64,000 nt of DNA. Source: Cyphellophora europaea CBS 101466 (Eukaryota; Ascomycota; Eurotiomycetes; Chaetothyriales; Cyphellophoraceae). Shown piece by piece: positions 55,026 through 64,000 of this stretch. Positions within the stretch are counted from its first letter, which is position 1, and the number at the start of each line of letters is the position of its first letter. Under the pieces are notes generated by a model. It saw only the letters and a list, made by a program, of their open reading frames with translations, did not search any database and had not been told where the DNA came from. The stretch is taken from NCBI RefSeq assembly GCF_000365145.1, contig NW_008481799.1:434001-498000 (forward strand), given 5' to 3'. Position numbers and translations under genes: made by a program.

Positions 55026-56388
55026 GCGTCGGCCTCGACGACCAGCGATGATTTTCCTCACGACCCCAAACCCCCCTCGCACCGGCCTCCCTCTCCCGCC
55101 GCAACTTCGTATTCAGCTCCAAGACCCGCGTCTCCAACGCAAAGATGGCCAGGCTGCGGTTCGCCAGCGTGCGGCGCGAATTGCGGTTCTCGTCCAGACT
55201 GCGCGTCAGCGCCGCCAGGTACTTGACGTTGTCCCCGCGCAGCAGCTGCAGATCGAGCTTCAGCGCCTCGAGCCGCTCGTCTTTGGCGCGGATCTGTGCG
55301 GTTTTGGAGGCGAGGGACGTGTCGCGCGCGGCGAGGGCCCGGTCGAGGCCACGGGTCACGGCTTTTTGGGCGGCGAGGCCTTCTTGGTGAGACTTGCGGT
55401 CGGCTTTCATCTTCTCGTGGGCTTTGTACAGGGCGGCTTGGGTAAGGGCGAGCTCTTGTTGTGTCTGTGTGAGGTCGTCCTGGGCTTGGTCGTGCAGGCT
55501 CTGTTGGATGCTGCGGAAGAGGTCGTGGCTGTTGCGCTCTTGCACGAGCAAGTCTTCGAGGCGCTGGATCTCCTTGATGTCGGCGGTCGAGTGGTTCGTT
55601 TCTTTGGCTTGTAGCTCGTGGCTCAGCTCCTTGTTGTGTCTGTCGAGTTCGGCCTCGGGCTTTGCTTGACGGTCATCGTGAAGGCGGTCGGTGGGAGCGG
55701 TACGCAAACGGTTGTTCTCAGCAAGCAGGACTTTCCGGTTGTGGTCGGCTTGTTTGATGATGGCGACACTCTCTTTGCGCAGCCGCGAGTTCTCCTCGTG
55801 CAGGCGCTTGAGTTCGTCGAATTTGCCGGGAGAAGCTTGAGGTTGCTGCTCGCCTGCTGTGCATGGAACAGGTGCCTTGTTGCCGAACGCAGGCTTGCCT
55901 AAAGGGGGAGTCTTGGTGACATCGCTGCTGAACGGAGAATCCCAGTGGCGGAAAGGTGTCTGGTAGAAGTAGCGGCTAGTCTTGGAGTCGATGATGCGCT
56001 TGTTTGGGATGAGGTCGCCGTGCTTGGGCATCGTGAGATTAGGTTCGACTGCAGGGTCGATGTTGTCTAATGATGTCTCTTTCGAATCGAGATCGTTGGT
56101 GAGTGTGTTGACGTCTGCCGATAGCGAGGTCTCCCCGTCTTCAGGAGCAAGGTGAGGATGAAGCAGTTGGGAAGTGGCGTCTGAGGTGAGCTCCAGTTGC
56201 GGCTCGTCAACGGTCAAGCGCTGTCCCTGTTGCTGTTCCGATCCCTGACTTCGCTCCTCTTTCGCGGTTGATGGAAACGATGAGCTTGAAGCCATCACGA
56301 CGGTTGCTCGCCGAGCGAAGAAGGAAGTTATGGAGCGCCTGATCCGCGACGAGCTGTTGAGGCGGGTGTTGGTGACAGGTTGACGCAT
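54214..56388 (-). CDS. coiled-coil RING-H2 protein (putative E3 ubiquitin ligase)
   Basis: A single exon of 724 residues. A basic Ser/Arg N-terminus (TRLNSSSRIRRSITSFFARR) could target a membrane or mitochondrion. Residues of about 190-440 form a long charged coiled coil (LKRLHEENSRLRKESVAII and onwards). A 12-residue poly-Ala tract encoded by a CTG repeat then precedes the RING: CNIC, LPCGHVFHVACVQTWH, CPYC, which fits RING-H2 spacing. It ends in a Gly/Asn and acidic disordered tail. RING-H2 proteins recruit E2 enzymes for ubiquitin transfer. The RING ends CRQEFVWQL, a form shared with the two RING genes further right. Confidence 0.85.
54987..55022 (+). repeat. (CTG)12 trinucleotide repeat
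   Basis: Twelve perfect CTG units. They are read on the minus strand as a run of 12 Ala codons just before the RING domain of the 54214-56388 gene. This is a likely length-polymorphic site. Confidence 0.9.
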
Positions 56389-57957
56389 AGTCGTGGTGTC
56401 AGTGTTGGGCGGGCTAGAATCAGGCAGCAGTCACGTTCTTTTCACACGGTGGCAGGAAATGCGGTATTCTGCCACCCTAGTGCTAAGTGGTTGTTCACCG
56501 CCTTTGTATTTGTGTGCGTTGGTGTGGTGAAAGTAAAGGCGGAGTGAGAGGGAAGTGAAAGGTGCCAAGGCGGAGAGGATGGGAGTGACATTCTCTGCCT
56601 TCTGTGCTATTTTGAGGTGTCTGATAGTACAGATGCTTGGTGATGTGTGCCGTACACACCAATAGAAGTGACGAAGGACCCCAAACATGCACTGTTCACG
56701 ATGAGAGGCTGTTGTATCTGCCAGCCTCGAGGCCAGCGGAATGGACGAGGCTCCGCGGCACAGGGGCTTGCGCTATTGGCCTTACGAGTCCGCCCTACCA
56801 CGAACTGCGGCTTTATTTCCGGTATGAGCTTCAGCGTAGTTGCGACCGAATGCAGTTGCCTATGAAGGTTGTGCTGGGTCGTAACTTATGTAGGAGGCTG
56901 GTGTAGCTACTACCGGACCAGTCATCAGGCCGAACGGTGCTTCGCATGCTAGAGACGCTGTGGCCGTCTCGATGCCAAGCAGCCTCATTCCTTCTCCTGC
57001 TCGCTGGGCAGCTGCTGGCACCTCTCTATCCTGCAAGGCGAGTCTCGCACTCGAGCACGTTTTGGCCTGGCATAACTACATTTCCAGGGTCCAGACTAAA
57101 CCAGGAAATCCAGTAGAAAACTTAAGGACTCTCGCACCTTTGATTCACGCAAGCTTTCATTCAGGTTCCCCCTTTGGCTCCTGCCCCGGACAGTGAAAGG
57201 TCGACATGCATGCCTCGATCCTGTGATAGTAAGATTTGGGGGATTCAGTACTGCTGCCGGCACGGATGTGAGCTGCACGAGGCGTCCCAACTTCCTTCCC
57301 CCAGCGGCGCTTTTTAAGTTGTCTCTAATTCAGCGGAGTTTCCAGAGTCAGGCTAGGCTGCCTCAGCCGACGTCGTCAGGGGCTGAAGATCCTCCTTCAG
57401 AGAATAAAGCTTAATCTACTGGTACTGTGCTTGGTGATCTTGATGTTGGTTGTCTCGGCCAACATACTGCGTACTAGTGTGGCGCTGCCACTGTGCGATG
57501 CCTGACTTGCCATGTCCGGCTGCTCTATTGTACTACTACAGTAGATGACTTCTGGTAAGCATGGCCAGGCTTGTCGAACCCAGTCTCGACCTCGTACTGA
57601 GCACGATGACCACGCCTTGATCGGCCGACCTAGGTTACTGCTTACTAGCTCCGGCAAAGAAGGTTCAGCTTCTACTCAAGCGCTACCCTACAGGGCTGTG
57701 GGATCGACAATGTCATTGATGCAGGTACCGGTACGAGGAGCTGTACTGGACTATAAGAAGACATCTTGTCGGCCCTCCACCTTCAAGTGGCGTTCTGTCA
57801 ACGCTCATCAACATCCATCGCTTCTGATTGCATCTCGCACAACACTTACCTCCTCCAAACTCATCCATTAAACGACACAATCAAACCCTCACATCCTTCT
57901 CTTGACGAAGCACCTTCTAGCTCTACACCAAGCAATCCCACTCTCCAAGAAGGAAAA
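56389..57957. other. intergenic, 1.6 kb
   Basis: No gene is seen. CTATAAG at 57751-57757 may be the TATA box of the next gene. Confidence 0.45.
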
Positions 57958-58628
57958 ATGCATTACTCCCACGTCGCCGTCGCCACCCTCCTCCCACTCC
58001 TCGCCTTCGCGCAGGACAGCGGCACCATCACCGACACGGCCGACCAGCCCGGCGAGACCATCAACGGCGGTCTCAACGACAGCAATGGCGGCACCCAATG
58101 CCCTGGCGTGCTGTATAATAACGAATACTGGTGAGTCTACACTCTCCACCCACTCCCTCCATCCCTCCCTGCTGACGCCCCTCTCACAGCTGCGTCGGCG
58201 GCCAACTCACCCTAAGCACCTGCCCAGGCTGGCCCATCTGCACCGGCCCTGGCACCGTCGACACCGCGACGCAAACCGAGTCTTGCGTGACTCGCATCCC
58301 CGTCACCGCGTCTGACTACAGCGCCCTCATCAGCAGCTACAGCGAGAGCCTCAATGGGGGTGCAGCTACTACGGCACAGGGGAGTGGTGGCTCTGGCGCT
58401 GCGGAGACTAGTGATGCTAGCAGCAGCGGCAGCGCTTCTTCTAATGGTGGCAGCGGTGGAGGGAGTAGCGCGACGGCCGCGAGTGGCAGCGGCAGCGGCA
58501 GTGGCAGTTCCAGCAGCTCTGGCAATGCGGCGGCGGTGGCGCCGACGGCTGGGGTATTGGGCGTGGGTGGAGTGGCGCCGATGGGCGTGCTCGCTGGTGG
58601 CGTGCTGGGGTTGGCGGCGCTGTTGTGA
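57958..58628 (+). CDS. GPI-type Ser/Gly-rich secreted surface protein
   Basis: Two exons, 57958-58130 and 58190-58628, giving 203 residues. The N-terminal signal peptide is HVAVATLLPLLAFAQ. A mature domain of about 85 residues has six cysteines (GTQCPGVLYNNEYCCVGG, STCPGW, ICTGPG, ESCVTRIP). A Ser/Gly/Ala-rich stalk of about 75 residues follows, then a hydrophobic C-terminus (GVLGVGGVAPMGVLAGGVLGLAALL) typical of GPI-anchor signals. It is probably an abundant cell-wall or plasma-membrane glycoprotein. The intron lies between two adjacent cysteine codons. Low-complexity stalk proteins of this kind are common in fungi, and no enzymatic domain is visible. Confidence 0.85.
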
Positions 58629-59512
58629 TGCGGATGTGTGGGATTGGAATTTGGTGGGTTAGCGAAGTGACATCAGGTAGTGTGTGGGGAGGAAAGGGCA
58701 ACGAGTTTGTTGGAGTACGAGTGGAAACTGGGAGGAGGAGAGGGGTGGAGTGGAGTGAAATGGAATGGGAGGGAAACGAGAGCTGTGGTTGGACAACAGC
58801 AGTAACAGGTACCGGTCATAGGCCGTAGGGGAGTATCAAAAGAACAAAGAGCGAGCGTCAGTTCGAGTCAGTGGCTTTAAGCTTCCCAGGCCAAGGAGGC
58901 ATAATACCGCTTGTTTCTGATCAAGCATATACATAACCCTGTTCTGTTGATGCGGCTCTACAGTACCTGCAGAGCGGGCCGATTCCGGATACTTTAGCCA
59001 CTGCACTTCGGACTCGCTTCAATCCGCTGCATCGACAGCGACCCTCAGCATGGCCCGATGACCTCAGGCCCACCATCATACTTCGTACATGGGTGAGGAG
59101 TAGTGACTATGCAAAACTCAATCCCGCACCGTTCCTCTGGCTGACGTAAATGGTCCCGAGCTACGGCATACCCGATCTGGTAGGTGACCCCTGGTAGAGC
59201 TCGAGTAGCGGGAGAGCCGGCGCAAGGGGCGGAAACCTTGCAAGGACTCCACCCTTCGAACTCGGGTACCGCGGAATTTGTGGTAGAAGGTAGAATCGCC
59301 CGGTTGTCGAGTACTGCAAGGACGACTTGTGAGGTTAGTCATTAGCTGCAATTTCATCTGGGAATGGCGAGATGCAGATCGCACGAAAAGGAAGGTGCTG
59401 AATGGTGTGTGTTGATACCCGTTGAGTGGACCGATGACCGACATCAATGCAAATCGCATGCAGACACATCCTCTCAATTTCTCACAGAGCGCTCTCGAAG
59501 CGCATCCTTGAC
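58629..59512. other. intergenic
   Basis: No gene is seen. The sequence is G/A-rich near 58690-58790. Confidence 0.4.
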
Positions 59513-59967
59513 CTAGCCCTCGAACTTGCGCTGCAGCTTGTTCACCGTCATCAGAGCATCAGGCTGCCACACCTCGCTGTCGGCTCCTTGACCTCGGATC
59601 TCAGTCTCAATCTTGGCTAGGATCGCGCGGAGAAAGTCACACCGTGCGTCTCGAATCGAGTCATCTGCCTCGTCATCGTGGTCGTTTCCCATCTCTTCCG
59701 TGGTCAAGCCTCGACACTGATCGCCCTGATGATCCAGGGGTCCAGACGGTCGGCATGGTTGTACCTACGGACCGTACACATTGGTAAGAGTGTCGACATA
59801 GATATCCAAGACTCACAGAAGAGGAGATCCCATGAATTCTCCCGTCCGTCTGGCCTGAACAGCTTCCTCACAGATCTATGCCAGCGATTAATTCCATAAT
59901 CGTCATCGCGCTCGTATGCAGTGCCGCCAAAAGTGACAGGTCGAAAGTACTTCGCAACCCCGGTCAC
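59513..59967 (-). pseudogene. frame-broken gene remnant
   Basis: Two minus-strand open frames read as one protein across a one-base shift. The upstream frame (KYFRPVTFGGTAYERDDDYG...DRLDPWIIRAISVEA) meets TGA at 59704-59706. The next frame continues at once with LTTEEMGNDHDDEADDSIRDARCDFLRAILAKIETEIRG to a TAG at about 59513. No ATG is in frame upstream before a stop. I recognise no family. Either the gene is decaying, or it has short introns I cannot place (a GTGAGT...CCGTAG pair near 59765-59816 exists but leads to another frame), or there is a sequence error. Confidence 0.4.
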
Positions 59968-59969
59968 CA

Positions 59970-60454
59970 GCTTTCAAGAGTCCCTTTTCCGTGTTGGAGG
60001 CCCGACGTGGCATCCGAAGGCTGCTTCCTGGTTTGACCCCGTTTGACAGCAGGACTTGCGAGTAGTGGCTCATTCGAAGAAGTGGTATAAAGTCTTACGT
60101 GAACCATGCGGGGACCCTGGCGGCCTGTACTACAATTTTTGATGAAAGGGCAATTTTACCAACCGAAATACTGCATTCACTGCCTGATGACTCATTCAAG
60201 CATGCGACTCTGAAACCTTGCCTCGTAGAGAACCTTCAATCCCTCGTAGTTGCAAAGACACCACTCACCCACGGACAACAGCGCACACAGTCTTGATACT
60301 TGGATCCTGCAGCTGATACATAACACTGAGTCGCACTGTCGTTGAGCCCTTTTCCATTCAAGCACCCAACTCGACACCTGGTCAGAGTCTAATGGCGTCA
60401 GGTCCAGCCACAGCGGCATCCTTAAGATTCTGTCCGCCTTCCTCGCTCTGCTCG
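59970..60454. other. intergenic
   Basis: No gene is seen. MVH followed by a GTAAGA donor occurs on the minus strand near 60090-60107 and might be a first exon of the remnant at 59513-59967, but this is not supported. Confidence 0.35.
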
Positions 60455-61606
60455 TCAGAACTCGACACTGGCCGGCAGCTTCTCCTGCAGTCGCCAGACA
60501 AATTTTGCACGACACATGGCACAATCCAATGAAGCCTCTTTATGCCAGTTCTTGATACACTCTTGGTGAAAGTGGTGACGACCAGCGCATGGCAAGATGC
60601 AGACTGTCTCGCCTACCACGTACTCCATGCGACATATACTGCAGGATAGATCGTCTTCGTCTCGAGTGGGCATGGCTTTCGAAGACCACTTGATGGTATC
60701 GTAAGCGTGTGGGCCTCGGTGGAGGGACGGAGGAGGTGTCGCTGGCAACGCTTCTGCACTGATCTGCAACGCATTCGTGCCCATGAAGGGGATCTCCGCT
60801 CGGTCAAGCACATCTCGAATGCGCTGCAGGTACTCAGCTGGGATGCGAGGCTCGTCTTGGACATTTTGAGCGTTCGTCCCGTGTGACTGGGAAGCCGGAG
60901 GCACCGGCTGTTGTTGGCTGGCGGTCAATAGCTGTGGTGGTACATTTAGTGTTGGGACCAAATTGCCATTCAGACCCCCAACAACATATCCACCACCTGA
61001 CAGGACTTGGGGATCCGAGAGTATGGTGTTGATGGCGGCTCGAAGGATGGTGGAGATCGGTACCATGATGCTTGAAATCCTGAAGGATACCTGAGTGAGT
61101 ACTGGAAACCCCTCGGGCGCCTGAACCTCTTCATCGTCGACTCCAGATTCTTCAAGTGCAGGCTCTTCGATGTCGAGTTCACCGTTCTCAGGCTCTTCTA
61201 TACCATTGTCAGACCCTTCATCGTCCGCCCCAGATTCTCCAAGTGCAGGCTCTTCGGCATCGAGTTCACCGCTCTCGGACTCTTCAACGTCGTTTTCATG
61301 TTGAGCACCTTCGTTCGACTCCACCGTCTGCTCGTCTGCAAGTTGTGCACTGTTGATGCTAGAAATTCGCTGCTCTAGACGCTGGATCTCCTGGCGGAGG
61401 TGAAGAATGGTCTGTTGTAGCTGCGTGGCACTATCGCTGTGGGCGTTTTGTTGCTGCTGTTGGATCTGCTGATTGAGCTGCAGGATGGTTTGGTCAGCGG
61501 TTGCTTGTGCTTCAGCAGCATCGTGGCGGCGTTGGCTAGCAACACCCTGCCAGTATCGCGCTCGCTCGCGCCATACATGAGTAGAGGCGTTTGAAGAGTC
61601 CGGCAT
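60455..61606 (-). CDS. RING-H2 protein with coiled coil and acidic repeats
   Basis: A single exon of 383 residues from the ATG at 61606. A short coiled coil with a Gln-rich stretch (LQLNQQIQQQQQNA) opens the protein. An acidic region follows with a partly duplicated unit: (E)SGELDAEEPALGESGADDE and ENGELDIEEPALEESGVDDE. The C-terminal RING-H2 reads CSICRMEYVVGE, LPCAGRHHFHQECIKNWHK, CAMCRAKFVWRL. It is a putative E3 ligase in the cytosol or nucleus. Its RING ends like those of the genes at 54214 and 63503. The acidic duplication suggests a recent internal repeat expansion. Confidence 0.85.
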   Translation of the reverse strand: MPDSSNASTHVWRERARYWQGVASQRRHDAAEAQATADQTILQLNQQIQQQQQNAHSDSATQLQQTILHLRQEIQRLEQRISSINSAQLADEQTVESNEGAQHENDVEESESGELDAEEPALGESGADDEGSDNGIEEPENGELDIEEPALEESGVDDEEVQAPEGFPVLTQVSFRISSIMVPISTILRAAINTILSDPQVLSGGGYVVGGLNGNLVPTLNVPPQLLTASQQQPVPPASQSHGTNAQNVQDEPRIPAEYLQRIRDVLDRAEIPFMGTNALQISAEALPATPPPSLHRGPHAYDTIKWSSKAMPTRDEDDLSCSICRMEYVVGETVCILPCAGRHHFHQECIKNWHKEASLDCAMCRAKFVWRLQEKLPASVEF

Positions 61607-62759
61607 CTTTGGTGAGCCCTCTTGGCGTGCGCAACGTCGGATTAACAACAGGAGGAATTACAATGGAGTGATAACTGCAGCATCCAAAGTTGCAACGGCG
61701 CAGGGAAGTCACCCCCACAATGCCAAGGCGGGGAGGTATTTCTGCCTAAAGGTCGTCAAACACCTGCTCACCAGTGACGTGGTGACAAACGGAGTCACAT
61801 GCCGGCAAAGTGAAATAAGGCTGAGTCTACGCGTTGCTAAGCTGTGACTTAAGAAGTGACTGCATCCTTGCTGTTCATATGCCACAAGGCTCAGTAGCAT
61901 GTGGCTGGGCACAGAGTTCGGATCGAGAGCATATTTCGCTTCCGATCATGTTAAGATGAAAGTCACGACTGACTCAGAATGAGGAAGTACTCAAGTCACG
62001 ACCCTTGCATCCCGAACTTGAGAGAGAAATGGCACGTTTCATCAAGCACGAAGGAAATCGATTAGAAGCGTTCTTAACAGATGGTCCAGTGCCAAGGTTT
62101 CACTGCCTCTTGGCATCAGGTGCGCTATTACTCCGGAGTAACCCGCGCTCAGATGGCTCTGACAACGATGCAGTATCACTCCATAAGAGATCACTCCATA
62201 AGAGTGATACTGGCATCAAGAGTATTCAATTTATAGTTTCCGCCGGAAATACCTACCATTGCACGATATTCCGCAAACATCGAGGCTTGTGGCGCAGACC
62301 ATGGATAGGAGTAATAAATACTGCTACAAGAACAACCCAAATATGGGTCCTTACATTGAGCCATTGTAGATATACCCACTATCGATGAGGAATTCAAGTA
62401 CGATTACAATAAACTCCTCTTGGTTATCTTGTACTGCCCAGAGCTTCAGTGTTACCAGACTTACTATCAACAGCCTCACGTGACTAGTTATTCATGATAA
62501 AGCGAGTATGTGGAATCTGCGAGAGGAACGCAAGTCTCTGAATAACATCTATGTACTTTTGTATATTGAAGCTGGACTGAGGGGAACCCTGGGGCCCAGC
62601 TGTATGAGCACATCCCATCCAGCGTACCCGCGTGTCCAGTCACCTTACAGCCCGAGTACCCAAAGCGAGCACCAGAGCGAGCAAACTCTAGGTCCAGTTG
62701 ATAAACATACTATCTCTAGTTAGCCCGAAGTGACAAGAGTAATGAAAGTGCAGGAGGGC
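61607..62759. other. intergenic with nested repeat
   Basis: No gene is seen. A 15-base tandem repeat inside an inverted repeat lies at 62173-62212 (annotated separately). Confidence 0.45.
62173..62212. repeat. tandem 15-mer within 10-base inverted repeat
   Basis: AGTATCACTC at 62173-62182 pairs with GAGTGATACT at 62203-62212. Inside, ATCACTCCATAAGAG is repeated head to tail at 62176-62190 and 62191-62205. Confidence 0.75.
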
Positions 62760-63014
62760 TTACGATGCGCACACGACCGACGACATTTTCTTCTCCTTGC
62801 ACACGTTGCACGCATCCTTGAACGGCCCCGTTACGGTTTTGCAGTCTATTCCCTTTATCGGCGCGGCACGAGCGGCAAGTGCAAGGTCATCCTGATAATC
62901 AGTCTCGGCGACCTCGTTGATGTCGGTTGCACTAGCGTCAACGTTAGCGATCGCGTAGGCTGAGACCAGAGGGATGACGGCAAGAGCCGTTGAGATGAGC
63001 AGAGTAAGCTTCAT
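62760..63014 (-). CDS. small secreted protein with four cysteines
   Basis: A single exon of 84 residues. The signal peptide is KLTLLISTALAVIPLVSAYA. A short acidic pro-like stretch ends at LALAARAAP, and the mature part contains only three spaced cysteines plus one near the end (GIDCKTVTG, DACNVCKEKK, VVCAS), enough for two disulfides. Size, secretion signal and Cys content resemble small effector-like or antimicrobial-like fungal proteins, but there is no family match I can state. An ATAAATA element lies about 110 bases upstream. It is flanked by two RING-H2 genes. Confidence 0.7.
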   Translation of the reverse strand: MKLTLLISTALAVIPLVSAYAIANVDASATDINEVAETDYQDDLALAARAAPIKGIDCKTVTGPFKDACNVCKEKKMSSVVCAS

Positions 63015-63502
63015 GATTTCAGGGGATGTTTCGAAGTCTGTCTCGGAGTGTGACCTAGAGTGTGTGTCGCGGTTGTTCTGAAAGATGTTATGCTATGGTT
63101 GGTCTGAATGGCCTGTGCTTCAGTATTTATCTCTACCAAGAAGCTTGGGTAGTAGAGGGACTGAGCAATGACTTTTCGAGGTAAGCACATCAATCTTTGT
63201 GCTTTGCCTATTGAAGCTGACTGCACTATGAAAATGATAGCAATGCACTCTCGCCACTAAACTTCAAGATCCATTGTTTGTGTCTCCAGCTTGCGAGGCT
63301 GGCAAACCCGGGACAAAGGGCCTCTTTGCCATCAGTGACCGATGTCAGGTTTTGTAGCCATAGTCTTTCGCAGCTACATTTAGAATGCATTTGTTGCAGA
63401 TGGAGTCGAGCGGTACCGCACCGTAGGACCTCAAGCCATTGCTCATATCCTCTCCATGTGTTTTTTGTCATACTCTCAGGCTTCTGAACGCCTGCCCCAA
63501 TC
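63015..63502. other. intergenic
   Basis: This holds the promoter of the small secreted protein gene and the 3' flank of the last RING gene. Nothing else is seen. Confidence 0.4.
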
Positions 63503-64000
63503 CTAAGCCACAGAGATCTTCCACCCGAAGTCTTGTCTACAGACTGGACAGTTGAAGTTCTTTTTGTGCCATTCCTTCAAGCAGGAGAGATGAGCGCGAT
63601 GCCTCCCAGGGCAAGGCAGGACAGCCATCTCATCTCCTTTCGCGTACTGCATCATACAGATCCAGCACGACTTGTCATCGCTTGAACGAACAAGCTGGGT
63701 AGAGGCGCCATCAAAGATCATGCTCGTAGCATCAGATGGGCTGTCGAGGGCGTTAGTCTGCCAAATATGAGTTTGGTAGCTGTGTGTAGCTCTGCTGGCG
63801 GCAGTGTTGGGCTGAAGATGCTGACCTGGACCGGGCCGGCGGTTGGGGTTTCGTTGCCTCCATTCCTCGTATTGTCGGCGCATGGCCGCAATTCTTCGCG
63901 CAGCTGTGGCATGAAAGTCGTTTGTTGGATCGTTTGTGAGTGTTTGTGGAAGGTCGACGTGATCGCGGCGTTCGGGAGGTGCAACAGCATAATCATCTTC
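63503..64000 (-). CDS. RING-H2 protein, C-terminal part (5' end outside window)
   Basis: The minus-strand frame is open from the right edge (EDDYAVAPPERRDHVDLP...) to the stop at 63503, giving 165 residues. The RING-H2 is complete: CWICMMQYAKGDE, LPCPGRHRAHLSCLKEWHK, CPVCRQDFGWKI. An ATG at 63883 could serve as start, but the frame continues upstream with charged, helical sequence (ATAARRIAAMRRQYEEWRQRN), so the gene probably extends beyond the window. It is related in its RING to the genes at 60455 and 54214. A putative E3 ligase. Confidence 0.8.
   Translation of the reverse strand, partial: EDDYAVAPPERRDHVDLPQTLTNDPTNDFHATAARRIAAMRRQYEEWRQRNPNRRPGPGQHLQPNTAASRATHSYQTHIWQTNALDSPSDATSMIFDGASTQLVRSSDDKSCWICMMQYAKGDEMAVLPCPGRHRAHLSCLKEWHKKNFNCPVCRQDFGWKISVA

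Noticed and set aside
54613..55614. 333-residue plus-strand open frame
   Set aside because: It lies antisense to the first RING-H2 gene, whose coiled coil and zinc ligands are coherent; the plus frame is compositionally odd (poly-Cys from the CTG repeat).
59118..59477. 119-residue minus-strand open frame
   Set aside because: It has no motif, and its composition is arginine/serine-rich as in chance frames. A possible tRNA T-loop-like TTCGAA nearby has no cloverleaf.

Overview
The window is nuclear DNA of a filamentous ascomycete (Pezizomycotina). Genes lie on both strands with introns of about 46-75 bases (GT donor, CTRAC/CTAAC-like branch site, YAG acceptor). It contains an AflR-type Zn2Cys6 regulator, FSH1-type hydrolases, a lone NRPS-like reductase, a Cdc11/Nud1-type LRR scaffold and a fungal spliceosomal SmD3. 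The class cannot be fixed from sequence alone. I saw no rRNA, tRNA, CRISPR array or intact transposon.

Left third (1 to about 21.8 kb): part of a secondary-metabolite cluster running off the left edge. In order it holds the C-terminal half of a P450 (+), an FSH1-type serine hydrolase (+), an A-T-R carboxylic acid reductase (-), an AflR-like transcription factor (-), a 14-TM MFS exporter (-), a DUF3237-type protein (-) divergent from a polytopic membrane protein (+), a second FSH1-type hydrolase (+) and a membrane-anchored flavin monooxygenase (+). No PKS is visible. I infer that a polyketide or other acyl-thioester maker may lie to the left, with the FSH hydrolases releasing or trimming acyl chains, the A-T-R enzyme making an aldehyde, the P450 and FMO oxidising it and the MFS pump exporting the product.

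Middle (22-46 kb): a Gly/Ala-rich small protein, then the most unusual locus of the window. This is a secreted collagen-like gene (24034-28249) whose Gly-X-Y region is broken into about 25 tiny exons, including three exons of exactly 3 nt and two introns that appear to begin with GA. Mostly housekeeping genes follow: an F-box-like protein, mitochondrial Gep4 phosphatase, SmD3, p34/Irc6-type adaptin-binding protein, DUF4604 protein, sugar transporter, TauD-type dioxygenase, Cdc11/Nud1-type LRR scaffold and a disordered nuclear protein with a SUMO-interacting motif.

Right third (46-64 kb): gene-poor. It has one likely small gene, a charged SR/KD-rich protein, three related RING-H2 proteins (the last cut by the right edge), a GPI-type serine-rich surface protein, a small cysteine-containing secreted protein, and a frame-broken ORF that may be a decaying gene.
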